NCBI GenBank assembly: GCA_027257055.1
Contig: JAPVLO010000073.1
Location: 62,001 to 126,000, forward strand
Length of the DNA stretch: 64,000 bases
Reading direction: 5' to 3'
DNA from: Cephalopachus bancanus
Lineage: Eukaryota > Chordata > Mammalia > Primates > Tarsiidae
Position 1 is the stretch's first letter. Each line of letters begins with the position of its first letter. Below are positions 36,100-46,900 of the stretch, piece after piece. Both the position numbers and the translations under genes were made by a program. Under the pieces are notes generated by a model, which was given only the letters and a program-made list of their open reading frames with translations, was not told the DNA's origin and did no database searches.

Positions 36100-36815
36100 T
36101 GAGAGAGGAGATAGCTAGAGAAAGCTAGGCAGACAGACAGAGTAGGTCCCCCAGTAACAAAGTAGCAAAACTTCCTGCAGGCCTCTCTGACTGATACACT
36201 CACATTGGTAAACAAGCCTCTCAAGCTAGAACTTCAGTACTCGTTGCTGGCTAGACACACAACCAATCAGCTCACTGCTAAGTGCCAACCAATCAGCTCA
36301 CCATTAAGACCCTACCTCCTGCTGATTGGTACCAACCAATCAGCTCAGTTGGTGCCGACCAGTCAGCTAGCTGATTGGTCTTAGGGTTATATAAGCACCC
36401 GGTTTCAGATCCATATTGGCAACCCCCTTGGGTCTCCTTCTACTCTGGGAGCTTTTCGCCCTTTCAGTAAATCTTGCTTTCTCAACTTCTGGCTGTCTGT
36501 GTCCCTCATTCCTCTTGGGTGGATACAAGAACCCAGACCTGAAGAGTTGCAGAATAACTGCAGAAGATCATTGGAGCCAAAGAGCTTTGCACCCTTGATG
36601 CTGGGTTGCCAGCTGATGGAGCTGGCTGAACAGGGAGAGCTGTGGGCAGAAGACAGAACTCTGAAGCTGAAACATTTCTGGGGGTTGGCTTGCCAGCCCA
36701 CCAAATCAGGAACATTCTCAGGACTTGGCTTGTCAACCATTAGAGCCAACATTCCTGGGGTTAGGCTTGCTGACCCACTGAGTTGACACTCTTGGAGTGC
36801 GGGCTGATTGATAAA
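36100..36815 (+). mobile_element. Solo LTR of a class I-like endogenous retrovirus
   Basis: The U3 part has a cluster of CCAAT boxes (36261-36380), then a TATA element TTATATAAGC at 36387-36396. The R/U5 part has CTTTTCGCCCTTTCAGTAAA with AGTAAA at 36466 as a probable polyadenylation signal, then CTTGGGT-type leader text. The start is taken as TGAGAGAGG at 36100; the 3' edge near 36815 is uncertain. There is no internal region. Frames read across it (36405-36821 minus, 36499-36786 plus) are not genes. Confidence 0.75.
36261..36396 (+). promoter_or_regulatory. CCAAT-box array plus TATA element in LTR
   Basis: AACCAATCAGCTCA occurs exactly at 36261-36274, 36287-36300 and 36334-36347, with a decayed fourth copy (GACCAGTCAGCT) at 36357-36368. 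The inverted form CTGATTGG stands at 36322 and 36371. TTATATAAGC follows at 36387. CCAAT with this context is the NF-Y binding consensus; activity here is inferred, not shown. Confidence 0.85.
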
Positions 36816-36825
36816 ATCCATATCA

Positions 36826-37015
36826 CCGAGACCTCATCTCTATAATAAATCAAAAAATTAGCCAAGCGTGGTAGGGCGTGCCTGTAGTTCCAGTTACTTA
36901 GAAGGCTGAGGTAGAAGGATCACCAGATCCCAGCAGGTCGAGGCTCCAGTGACCAGGAGCGTGCCACTGCACTCCAGTCTGGGTGACAGAGTGAGACTCC
37001 AACTCAAAAAAAAAA
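36826..37015 (+). mobile_element. 5'-truncated Alu at the LTR edge
   Basis: Starts inside the left arm at CCGAGACCTCATCTC and runs through a complete right arm to an A tail. AAAATCCATAT is present at 36813-36823 and 37016-37026, so the truncation occurred at insertion. The frame at 36898-37104 (minus) is an Alu shadow. Confidence 0.93.
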
Positions 37016-37026
37016 AAAATCCATAT

Positions 37027-37650
37027 AACTATGTGTTTTCTGATGCAGGTATTTCTCCAGTGGTTTCTAGTCTCTTTTGATTGGCTAAAGGTACATTGAA
37101 ACAAAGATTTAGTTGCCAGGTGTTCTCCTTGCTATGGAGGTATCACTGTATCCAGGACCTTTCAGCTTACAGAATTTAAAAATATATGTGTCTACTCATC
37201 TGTTTGTATACACATATTTTTATGTATTACTTAGCTCCTACTACATTAAAATAAACATGAGTTCACACTGCTATTTCTGATTCCAGACTAACAACACAGA
37301 GCTTATGCTAGCATTCATCTCTCTTTCTTTCTGAGACAGATACCTAACTCTCATTATTTATAATATACATTCACATTATGTCCATGGCTAGAATACAGGT
37401 AAAGTAGTTTCAGAATTGCTCCTCAATACCATTGTGAGAAATGAGTTTTCCAACCAGAGTACTGTGCTTTTTCACAGTTCTTTTTGGTTTGGTTCTTATA
37501 TTATCTAACCAAAACACAGTTTTACAAAGGTTTTTTTAACGTTTTTCTTCCCACTGCCTTCAGAATCACCACCTACATCTCTAACAGTCAGGTAGAGTTG
37601 TTACAGGCCATGTTCCAGCTTGGATTTCTTCAACATTCTGATTGATTTTT
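37027..37650. other. Unassigned stretch
   Basis: No gene and no repeat recognised. Confidence 0.4.
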
Positions 37651-37664
37651 AAAAACTGTAGGTA

Positions 37665-37945
37665 GACTGGGCATCTCAGCAGAGGTGAGAGGATTGCCTG
37701 AGTCCAGGGGTTCAAGACCAGCCTGGACAACTTGGTGAGACCTCGTCTCTACAAAAAAAAAAATAAATAAATAAATTAGTTGTGTGGTAGCATGGTAGCA
37801 TGTGCCTGTAGTTCCAGCTACTTGGAAGGCTGAAGCGGAAGGATTGCCTGAGCCCAGCAGGTCGAGGCTGCAGTGGCAATGAGTGTGCCACTGTATTCCA
37901 GCCTGGGTGACAAAGTGAGACTCCAACTCAAAAATAAAATAAAAT
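37665..37945 (+). mobile_element. Alu, sense, left arm shortened
   Basis: AAAAACTGTAGGTA (37651-37664) and AAAAACTGCAGGTA (37946-37959) flank it. The left arm begins GACTGGGCATCTCAGCAGAG and lacks about 30-40 bases covering the A-box side, then continues GGGGTTCAAGACCAGCC. The right arm is complete. Confidence 0.93.
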
Positions 37946-37959
37946 AAAAACTGCAGGTA

Positions 37960-38270
37960 GTAAAATGTAATTTTTGTGGGTTATATTTTTGTGAGTTTGA
38001 CAAATGCAAAAAACTATGCATTTGCTATTGTAGTACCATGCATAGCAGTTCCATCACATCAAAATATTTCTTATTTTGCTCCCTTTTTCTTCTGATTCTT
38101 TTAAACTCTCTTTCTGATTTAATTTGATGTACTATATATGTTACTTGCCCACAGAGTCTATTTGCCTTTGTACTGCTTTCAATTTTGTGTTTATTTCTAT
38201 TTTGTTTTTTTAGGGGGAGGGATACAATTATCCTGAATTATGTCATTTTAAAAATTTTATACTCCCTGCT
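37960..38270 (-). mobile_element. Possible old L1 3' end, antisense
   Basis: GTTTGACAAATGCAAAAAAC followed by GTACCATGCATAGCAGTTCC resembles reversed L1M 3' UTR. Tentative. Confidence 0.4.
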
Positions 38271-38800
38271 GTCTATCAACCACTTCTGCATTTCAACTTC
38301 ATGAACCTCTTCCATTGTGATGATTGCTTTACTAAAAAATTTTAAATTGGTGGGGAAATGTCTTTTCACTTCTCACCTGCAGAATGGCAGTATATTTCTG
38401 GTTATTGCCTTTTGCTGGTAAACAAAGTTTTCTTATAGTTTATCCTCTTTAACTATATTTATCGAAATGTTGTGTTACTTCTTTTTAATGACTCATTATT
38501 GAATGTCTGGCTAATCTTTTCAGCCTTCCCACACAATGTTTCTTTGCTCTGCAGATGTTCCAGTGTAACATTCCTGAAAGATTCATTTCCACACTTCAAA
38601 GGACCTCTTTTTTGTCAGCTGCCACAAAAACAAACTGCATCTTGAAAGCATGACTTGTATGTGCGATGTTTACTGAAATCTCCCTGCCATTCCCCTGTGA
38701 AATAAATTGATTTGCAGTGGTTTCTGCCACTTCACATTCCCTCTCATTCCATTGATGAAGCCCTTCAGTCTATATTTCTTACCATCAATACGTACATTTC
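38271..38800. other. Unassigned stretch with a short orphan frame
   Basis: The minus frame between 38800 and 38670 includes NVQLRNVRIDGKKYRLKGFI followed by NGMRGNVKWQKPLQIN, which reads like protein rather than noise but belongs to no family I recognise. It is joined in frame to antisense Alu sequence, so the long frame 38670-38954 is not itself a gene. Confidence 0.35.
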
Positions 38801-39048
38801 TGAGCTGGACATTGGTGACCATACCTGTAATCTCAGCCACTTGGAAGGCTGAAGAGGGAAGATCACTTGAGGTCAGGAGTTTGAGATCAAAACAACATAG
38901 CAAGACCCTATCCCAAAAAAAACCAAAAACAAAAAACACAGTTGAAGGCATCACTCATCACTTGAGTCCAGAAATTCAAGACTGTGATGAGCTATGATCT
39001 TGTCACTGCACTTCAGCCTTGATGACAGAGCGAAATCAACCCCTCCAA
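38801..39048 (+). mobile_element. Old Alu, sense
   Basis: GCTGGACATTGGTGACCATA start, AGGTCAGGAGTTTGAGATC, an A-rich centre at about 38917-38938, then a shortened right arm (GTCACTGCACTTCAGCC). Strongly diverged, J-like. Confidence 0.85.
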
Positions 39049-39309
39049 GAGAGAAATGCATTTCTAGTGGCACTTTATCAGTTTTCAGTTATCTTTTAGC
39101 AGATTCAGCACTTTCCTGTAGACAACTCCCAAATTTAATTTTGCAAAAATAAGGCTTGGATTTTCATTGTGTATTCCCCACATTGTGTAGCATATAGAAG
39201 AATAAAGGAGAGTTATTAAAATTTTCAGTCATATGCATTTTGAAGATGGATCCATAGGTACTTAAAATAAGTTCATGAAGGACACTGGATGTCATTCTAT
39301 TAATTTAAT

Positions 39310-39400
39310 CTAGAAGTTGCATTACTTTAAAAAATTGAGATACAATTTGAATGCTACAAAATCCAGCCATTTAAATTTTATAATGTATGGCTATATAGTA
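39310..39400 (-). mobile_element. Host L1M of the nest, segment 1, antisense
   Basis: Reversed old L1 3' UTR (AATTGAGATACAATTTGAAT, CCATTTAAATTTTATAATG). The text continues without a gap in sense at 47233, across the mariner insertion, reading GTA-TA-TTCACAAAATTG. Confidence 0.75.
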
Positions 39401-39946
39401 TATGAGGGGGGACCACATAATTTGGAATATTTTTTAGAGTGAAGGCTCCTTGTAGTACAGGTATCCACCAGTAGGTAAGTGTTCTAGGAACCCATCAGCA
39501 TCACTATACCAGCTAGCATTGTTGTGAGAGGCTGTGTTCAGCTTCAGTGAAAGTTTTTAGAGATTCTTTTAAGTGCTTGACCATTTCATGGTAGATGATT
39601 TATGAGTGAACCTGCCCACACCACTCTGAGGGTTCAGCAGTACTTGACCAAAAATGGCATCACCACCCTCTGTCCCCCACCATCCCTATTCACCAAATTT
39701 CACCCTCAGCAATTTTTTGTTTGTTTGTTTCCCCCATTAAAAAAAATCCTCAAAGGGAAACATTTTGCTGATGTGGAAAAGGTGAAACAAACAAACAAAC
39801 AAAAATGGCAGAATCACTAAAAGATATCAACATTGATGAGTTCAAAAACAGTTTTGAGCAGTGGATAAAAGCATCTTAATATGTGTACTGCATCAAACAG
39901 ACAGTACTTTGAAGGTGACTGATGTTTGAACATGTAAGAACAAGGA
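39401..39946 (+). mobile_element. mariner transposon, left part
   Basis: Begins at a TA with the terminal repeat TATGAGGGGGGACC (39401-39414). The matching inverted end GGTCCCTCCTCATA is at 47221-47234. The element is non-autonomous: it keeps only the C-terminal part of the transposase (39597-39900) and has lost most of the catalytic core. It is interrupted by the full-length L1 at 39947. Confidence 0.85.
39597..39930 (+). pseudogene. mariner transposase C-terminal remnant
   Basis: The frame at 39602-39820 gives EPAHTTLRVQQYLTKNGI (the region around the second catalytic aspartate), then FFVCLFPPLKKILKGKHFAD. In another frame beyond 39820 comes EFKNSFEQW, the usual transposase end. Order, spacing and terminal repeats fit mariner. 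Frameshifted and lacking its N-terminus: no activity possible. Confidence 0.8.
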
Positions 39947-41518
39947 TATGGAGAGTTCCGGAAAGATGACAATGGCATAGGAGGACTTGTGAGATTCCCC
40001 GAACGTGAGTTCCCAAAAAGACTCTTAATTTTCTTCCCCCACCCTGCTGCACTGGTCTGAGGACCAGAGACCTTCGGTCCCACGCAGAGCCAGATATTGC
40101 AGCCCCGGCAGCTGCTGCTCCACTATACGTGTAATTCCCACCTGTGTGGGAGTCTCGGGTCTTGGCTCCCTCCCTGGCTACATCATCTCACCCAGCACCC
40201 AGCACCAAGCTGCCAGTCACCCAGGGAGGCTCTGGGTGCCCACCCCTAAGAGACACCAGTCCCATTTCTGGTTGAAGTACCCTGTGAGGGGCCCAGGGCC
40301 ACCCTCGCTGCTCACCACCTGCTCTTTGAAGCTTTGGAGCTCTAGAGCTCTGAACCCACCCTGGCTGAGGCACTCAGCGTGTGACCCCATGCTTTTGTAA
40401 GGGAACAGCATATCTTAAGGAGGTGCTGATCGGAGGCTCTCAGCTCCAGAGGAGGGAACTCCCGATCCCCTCCTCCACCCCAACCTGCTGGTGGCACCCC
40501 AGATCCAGCACCCAGCTGTGCAGCTGATCCCCAATGCCTCCCACAACACCACAGTCCACCATAATGGATCAAACAGGGACCCAGATGAGCAGAGAGAAAA
40601 GAACCATGAAAGTGAAACTGCCACCTTGGCCATTCTCCAGGCAGAGATTTGCATTGCCCCGCCCACCTTCCACCAGCCTCCACCTCAGTTCCTAAGGTAA
40701 CATCGCTAAACAGGAGACAAAGTCCCTCCCCTACGCTGAATCAGACAAAAGCAACCAAGCAACGCAGACTTCCCAGACAGCAGGCTAAAAAACAAACCCA
40801 AACTATGAGTAAATCTAGCTGCCTGCAATGAAAACAAAGGGGAGAGGCTGGAGATCAGAGCTGAAAAGACCTTAGAAACTCAGGAAAGATTTCAGAGCTA
40901 GTCTGATCTCTTATTTTGACTTTTGATTTTATCATTTTGTCTGTTTATTTGCTCACTTCTTATTTGCTTTCTGACTTACACTATCTGTTTCATGATTTTA
41001 TTGATCTGTCTCTGTGTAGCCACCAGTATTCTTCAGATAATTTTTCTTGTGTGTTTTTTCACTTCTCTCTGGCCTTGTGTCTCTTTTTCACCTGTTAGTT
41101 GGTATGTATGTCTGTTTTCCCTCTCACTCTTCTCTCTAACTTCCTACTGATTCCCCCTTCCTCCATTATTTTCCTCTTTTGTACCTCCTTTTGATCCAGG
41201 GACCAAACCTACATCCCGCTGCACAGATAGATTGTAAGGCAGTGGGAAATAGGTTCCAGTGTGCTCATACACTTTTTGGTGGATGCTAGAATCAGCATAT
41301 AGATTCGGAATCACAGCTTCCCTCTCAATTAAACCTCAAAATTGCAAAAAGTACAGCCTGCGGTCCACACTCCAACCTCAAAAGTAAACAAAGCCAGAGG
41401 ACCCTCATAAGGAAGAACAGGAGATTGCACAAGTGAAACAAAAGGAACCCCACCTTCCCTGAAAAACAGAATTTAACGAAGGGGAGGGAAAGGGGGAGCG
41501 AGAGAAAAGTATACACAA
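39947..41518 (+). promoter_or_regulatory. L1 5' UTR / internal promoter region
   Basis: Starts TATGGAGAGTTCCGGAAAGATGACAATGGC, in which AAAGATGACAATGG may be a decayed form of the YY1-type start element of primate L1s. A GC-rich block (40000-40700) is followed by a T/C-rich block (40900-41170) and a purine-rich block leading to the ORF1 ATG. The T/C-rich block holds the leader frame annotated separately. Promoter function is inferred from family knowledge. Confidence 0.6.
40923..41150 (+). other. Hydrophobic leader frame in L1 5' UTR
   Basis: A 75-codon open frame from ATG, rich in Leu, Phe, Ser and Cys, ending with PVSWYVCLFSLSLFSLTSY. The antisense L1 at 51.2-56.2 kb has the same words in the same frame (SVSWYACLFSLFFFSHST). 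It may be a by-product of pyrimidine-rich DNA; see findings. Confidence 0.4.
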
Positions 41519-42479
41519 ATGAAGAAAAACCGAAAGAAGAATATGGTTCTCCCCCAGGCCCCTGGGAGGGCAGACACTGAGAAAACTGACTTCACAATGC
41601 AAACAATGAAGAGCCCCCATAATGACTGGTCTCAAACTACAAACCTAGATATCAAGACATTAATGGAGAGATTAAAAAGAATTGAGGAGAGACAAGAAGA
41701 AACTAGGAAGCAACTGACATTTGAGATAACATTAATAAAGAATACTGTGAATGAAATAAATAACAAACTGATAAGCATGGAAAGCAGAGTTACCCAAGCA
41801 AAAGAAAGAATCTCAGAGATTGAGGACCAAAATACAGAACTAACCCAAACTGTTAATAACACAGAAAACAAGCTGAAAAAGTCAGAACAAAACCTTCAAG
41901 AGATGAGCGATTACTTCAAGAGACCAAGCCTAAGAGTAATTGGCCTTCCTGAAGCAGAAAGAGAGACAGAGACAACACTGGAACAAACTTTCCATGAGAT
42001 CATTCAAGAAAACTTCTCTTATGTAATCAATGATGCAAAAACTCAAAAAAGAGATTCAGAGAACCCTGCAAGACAACAAATGAGAAGGCAAACTCCTAGA
42101 TACATAATAATTCACCTAAACAAAGTAGGCATTAAAGAAAAAAATCCCAAAGGCAGCAAGAGAAAAAGGCCACATCACCTACCATGGAAGACCAATTAGA
42201 ATAGCAGCAGATTTATCTACAGAAACCCTGTAGACTAGGAGAACTTGGAGCCCTAACTTCAAACTCCTAAAAGATAAACAATTTCAACCAAGAATAACAT
42301 ATCCAGCCAAGTTAAGCTTCATCAGTGAGGGAGAATTGAAATCTTTCCCAGATATCCAATCCCTAAGAACTTACACTGCCACAATGCCACTTCTACATGA
42401 AACACTTAAGAAAGTACAAAACACAGAAGAAAAGGAAAAAAGAACAACGTTCTTCACAAGAGTACAGGAAAAAGAATAA
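41519..42479 (+). pseudogene. L1 ORF1, nearly intact, one frameshift
   Basis: ORF1p is the RNA-binding chaperone of the L1 particle. A 226-codon frame opens at the ATG at 41519: a short basic head, a coiled coil (about residues 45-125, LMERLKRIEERQEETRKQL through VNNTENKLKKSEQNLQEM), then the RNA-recognition domain (DYFKRPSLRVIGLPEAERET, IQENFSYVINDAK) and the start of the C-terminal domain (TPRYIIIHLNKVGIKEKNPK). Near 42140 a frame change sends it to a stop at 42199. The remaining C-terminal domain is readable in another frame to a stop at about 42479 (KLSFISEGELKS-like text near 42315). The start is chosen as the first ATG ahead of the coiled coil. Confidence 0.9.
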
Positions 42480-42735
42480 AATACACATGAACCAACCCCA
42501 AAACCAAAAGAAAGACAAAAAACCAAGTGGAAGAACAACAACTCTATAAGAACTCTATGATAGGGATGAACTCTCACATTTCAATAATTAGCCTGAATGT
42601 GAATGGACTAAACGCACCACTGAAAAGACATAGAATGGCAAAATGGATAAAATATCACCAGGCAACAATATACTGCCTTCAACAGACCCTTCTCACTAGA
42701 AAGGACATGCACAGAATCAAAGTAAGAAGATGGGA

Positions 42736-43020
42736 GCTGGGCTCGGTGGCTCAGCCTGTAATCCCGCGCCTTTGGGAGGCTGAGGTGAGCGGATTGCCTG
42801 AGCCCGCGGGTTTGAGACCGCCTGGGCAGCGAGACCTCATCTCTACAATAAATAAAAAAAAAAAACCAGCCGGGCATGGTAGTGCATGCCTGTAATTCCG
42901 GCTACTCGGAAGGCTGAGGCAGAAGGATCGCCGGAGTCCAGCAGGTCGAGGCTGCGGTGGCCGGAAGCAGCCACTGCACTCCAGACTGGGCAACAGAGTG
43001 AGACTCCAACTCAAAAAAAA
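42736..43020 (+). mobile_element. Young Alu in L1 ORF2, 12-bp target duplication
   Basis: AAGAAGATGGGA at 42724-42735 and 43021-43032. The sequence begins GCTGGGCTCGGTGGCTCAGC with the shortened A box and young CCCGCGCC. The B-box region is GCGGGTTTGAGACCGC. The A-rich linker is expanded (AAATAAAAAAAAAAAACC). Right arm GTGGCCGGAAGCAGCCAC. Insertion plus duplication is 297 nt, a multiple of three. Confidence 0.98.
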
Positions 43021-43665
43021 AAGAAGATGGGAAACAAATTTTCAGGCAAATGGAACACAAAAGAAAGGAGGAATCATGATCCTAAATTCAGACAAAATAC
43101 CATCTAAGCTCTCAAACATTAAAAAAGATACAGAGGGCCACTACATAATGATAAAAGGTTCACTTCACCAACAAGAAATATCTATCCTCAACATACACGC
43201 ACCCAATATAGGTATGCCAACGTTCATAAAGCAAGTTCTAGGAAAACTAAAGAAAGATATTGACTCTAACACCATCATAACTGGGGACTTTAATATCCCA
43301 CTCACAACCCTAGACAGATCATCAGGACAAAAAATCAGCAATGAGATCCGGAACCTCAATGTGACTCTTGATCAAATGGACTTAATTGATACCTACAGTA
43401 TATTCCATCCAAAGACCACAGACTACACATTCTACTCATCACCGCATGGAATATATTCTAATATCGACCACATAATTGGCCACAAATTAAGCATAAGCAA
43501 ATTTAAAAGGACTGAAATTTTACCATGCAACTTCTTGGACCACAGTGGAATAAAAATAAACATTAATACCAACAAGGTCCCCCCAAAACCCACAAAGACA
43601 TGGACACTAAACAGCATGATGCTAAACAACTTCTGGGTCAATGATGAAATCAAAACAGAGTTCAA

Positions 43666-43949
43666 GCCGGGCTTGGTGGCTCAGCCTGTGATCCTGTGCC
43701 TTGGGAGGCTGAGGTGAGTGGATTGCCTGAACCTGTGGGATTGAGACCCACTGGGTGGGTGAGACCTCATCTCTACGATAAATCAAAAAATTAGTCGGGT
43801 GTGGTAGCGCATGCCTGTACTTCCAGCTCCTTGGAAGGCTGAGGAGGAAGGATCGCCGGAGCCCAGCAGGTCAAGGCTGTGGTGGCTGGGAGCAGCCACT
43901 GCACTCCAGTCTGGGTGACAGAGTGAGATTCCAACTAAAAAAAAAAAAG
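43666..43949 (+). mobile_element. Young Alu in L1 ORF2
   Basis: Starts GCCGGGCTTGGTGGCTCAGC. The B-box region is GTGGGATTGAGACCCAC: the stem is kept although both strands of one pair have changed. The right arm is GTGGCTGGGAGCAGCCAC. The downstream A run merges with AAGAGATAGATC of the L1. A target duplication around AAAACAGAG / AAAAAAGAG is likely but not clean. Confidence 0.95.
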
Positions 43950-46900
43950 AGATAGATCAAAATATATCTGGAAACAAATGAAAATGAAGAAACATCTTAC
44001 CAAAAATCTCTGGGATCCCATGAAAGCTGTAGTTAGAGGGCAATTTAAATCCCTACAAACACATATGAAGAAAAGGGAAGGATCACAAATTAACAGCCTA
44101 ACAAGCCACCTAAGGAAGCTGGAAAAGCAAGACCACAAGAACCCTAATTTCAGCAGAAGAATCCAGATCACCAAAATAAAAGCCCAAATCTAGGACATAG
44201 AAGACAAAAAAATAATACAAAAAATAAATGAAACAAAAAGCTGTTTCTTTGAAAGGATAAACAAGATCGATGGTCCCCTAGCTAGACTGACCAAGAAAAA
44301 GAGAGAAAAAACCCAAATAAGCACAATCAGAAACACAAAAGATGAAGTCACATCTGACCCTGAAGAAATGCAAAAGATCATTAGAGACTACTATGTACAC
44401 TTGTATGGAAACACACTTGAAAACCTTAGGGAATTGGAGGACTTTCTGATATCATACAACCTGCATAGGTAGGAAAAAGAAGAAATTGAGACCCTAAATA
44501 GACCAATAACAATCAAGGAAATTGACTGCGTAAGAAGAAAACTACCTACAAAAAAAAAAAAAAAGCCCTGGTCCAGATGGCTTTCCAGCAGAATTCTACA
44601 AAACATTTTAGGGGGGCTGAAACCAATCCTACTGAAGGTCTTCCAGGTGATTGAAAAAGATAGAGTTCTCTCCAAATCATTTTACGAAGCTAAAATCACA
44701 TTGATACCCAAGCCAGGTAAAGACCCAACAAAGAAAGGGAGCTACAGGCCAATATCTTTGATGAACATAGATGCCAAAATTCTCAACAAGATTCTAGCAA
44801 ACCAGATTCAACAACACATCTCAAAAATCATCCATAATGACCAAGTAGGCTTCATAGCTGGGATGCAAGCCTGGTTCAACATTTGTAAAACCGTAAATGT
44901 AATTAAATACATGAACAGATATAAAAACAAAAACCACATGATTATATCATTAGATGCAGAAAAAGCTTTTGATAAAATCCAGCACCCCTTCTTGATAAAA
45001 AACCTTGAGCATCTACACACACTGGGAACATACCTCAAAATAGTAAAAGATATTTACGAGAAACCCACAGCCAGCATACTCCTAAATGAACAAAAATTGG
45101 AACCATTTCCACTGAAAACTGGAACAAGACAAGGATGCCCACTCTCACCCCTCCTGTTCAGTATAGTGCTGGAAGTCCTGGCTAAAGCAATCAGAGAAGA
45201 GAAGGCAATCAGGTGTATCCAAATAGGAAAAGAGGAAGTCAAGTTATCTCTCTTTGCAGATGACATGGTTGTGTACCTTGAAAACCCAAGAGAATCTGTC
45301 AAAAACTTCCTTACACTGATAAAGGCCTTTGGCAAAGTCTCAGGATATAAAATAAATGTGCAAAAGACAATCACATTTCTTTACACCAATAATAAAGTAA
45401 CAGAAACCCAAATAAAAACCACAATTCCATTCACAATAGCCTCAAAAAAATGAAATACCTTGGCATCTTCCTAACCAGAGACGTGAAAGACCTTGACAAT
45501 GAAAACTACAAAACACTGCTCAAAGAAATCAAAGATGACACAAACAAGTGGAAAAATATCCCATGCTCATGGATTGGAAGAATCAACATTGTGAAGATGT
45601 CCATCTTACCTAAGGCAATCCACAGATTCAATGCAATACCCATCAAATTACCAGGAGCATTCTTCTCAGACCTAGAAAAAACAACACAGGAAACCATATG
45701 GAAACACAAATGACCAAGAATAGCCAGAACAATCCTCAGCAAAAAAAAAAAAAACAAAGTGGGTGGTATCACATTACCAGACTTCATACTTTACTATAAA
45801 GCTACAATCATCAAAACAGCTTGGTATTGGTATAGGAACAGGCATATAGATCAATGGAATAGAATTGAGATACCAGAAGCAAAACCTCAATTTCTCAACT
45901 AACTCATCTTTGACAAACCCTCCACTACCTACCACTGGGGAGAGGAGAACCTGTTCAGTGAATGGTCCTGGGAAAACTGGCTGAACACATGCAGAAGATT
46001 GAAACAGGACCCCTATCTATCCCCATGCACAAAAATTAACTCCAAATTGACCAGAGACCTAAACGTAAAACCTCAAACCATAAGAACCTTGGAAAATAAA
46101 GCACATACCCTCATGGAATTTGGAACTGGCATCCAATTCCTGAACAAAACCCAAAACCCACAGTCCATAAGAGAGAAGATAGACAAGTGGGACCTCCTTA
46201 AACTGACAAACTTCTGCAAAGCCAAAGAAACCATCAAGAGAGCAGGGAGACCACCTACAGACTAGGAAAAAGTATTTGCCAACTCTAGTCTAACAAAGGC
46301 TTAACATCTTGGATCTACAAGGAACTCAAACATACTGAAAAGAAAAAAAACGAACAGCCCCATTATAAAATGGGCAAAAGATATGAACAGACACTTCTCA
46401 AAGGAAGACATCCAACAGACACAGGAAGAAATGTTCAACCTCGCTAATCATCAGGGAGATGCACATGAAAACCACACTGAGATACCACCTTACTCCAGTC
46501 AGAATGGCAATTATCAATAACAAAAAATAATCGTTGCTGGAGAGGGTGTGGTGAAAAGGGAACACTTCTACACTGTTGGTGGGAGTGTAAACTAGTGCAA
46601 CCTCTGTGGAATGCAGTGTGGTGATTCCTAAAAGCTCTAAATATCAACCTCCCATATGACCCTGCAATTCCCCTACAGGGAATATACCCTGAAGAACTCA
46701 AATCACTCTATAAAAAAGATAACTGCCCACATATGTTTATCGCAGCATTGGTCCCAATAGCAAGAACCTGGAATCAACCATGTTGTCCATCAAAAGAGGA
46801 CTGGATTTAAAAAAATGTGGTACATATACACGATGGAATACTACGCAGTCATAAAAAAGAACAAAATCATGAATTTCGCAGCAACCTGGATGGAACTAGA

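Noticed and set aside
36405..36821. 138-codon minus frame and overlapping plus frames
   Set aside because: Wholly within a solo LTR; overlapping frames on both strands and no homology to a host protein recognised.
40146..40831. Several 60-113 codon frames
   Set aside because: Located in the 5' UTR of the full-length L1; mutually overlapping and without domains.
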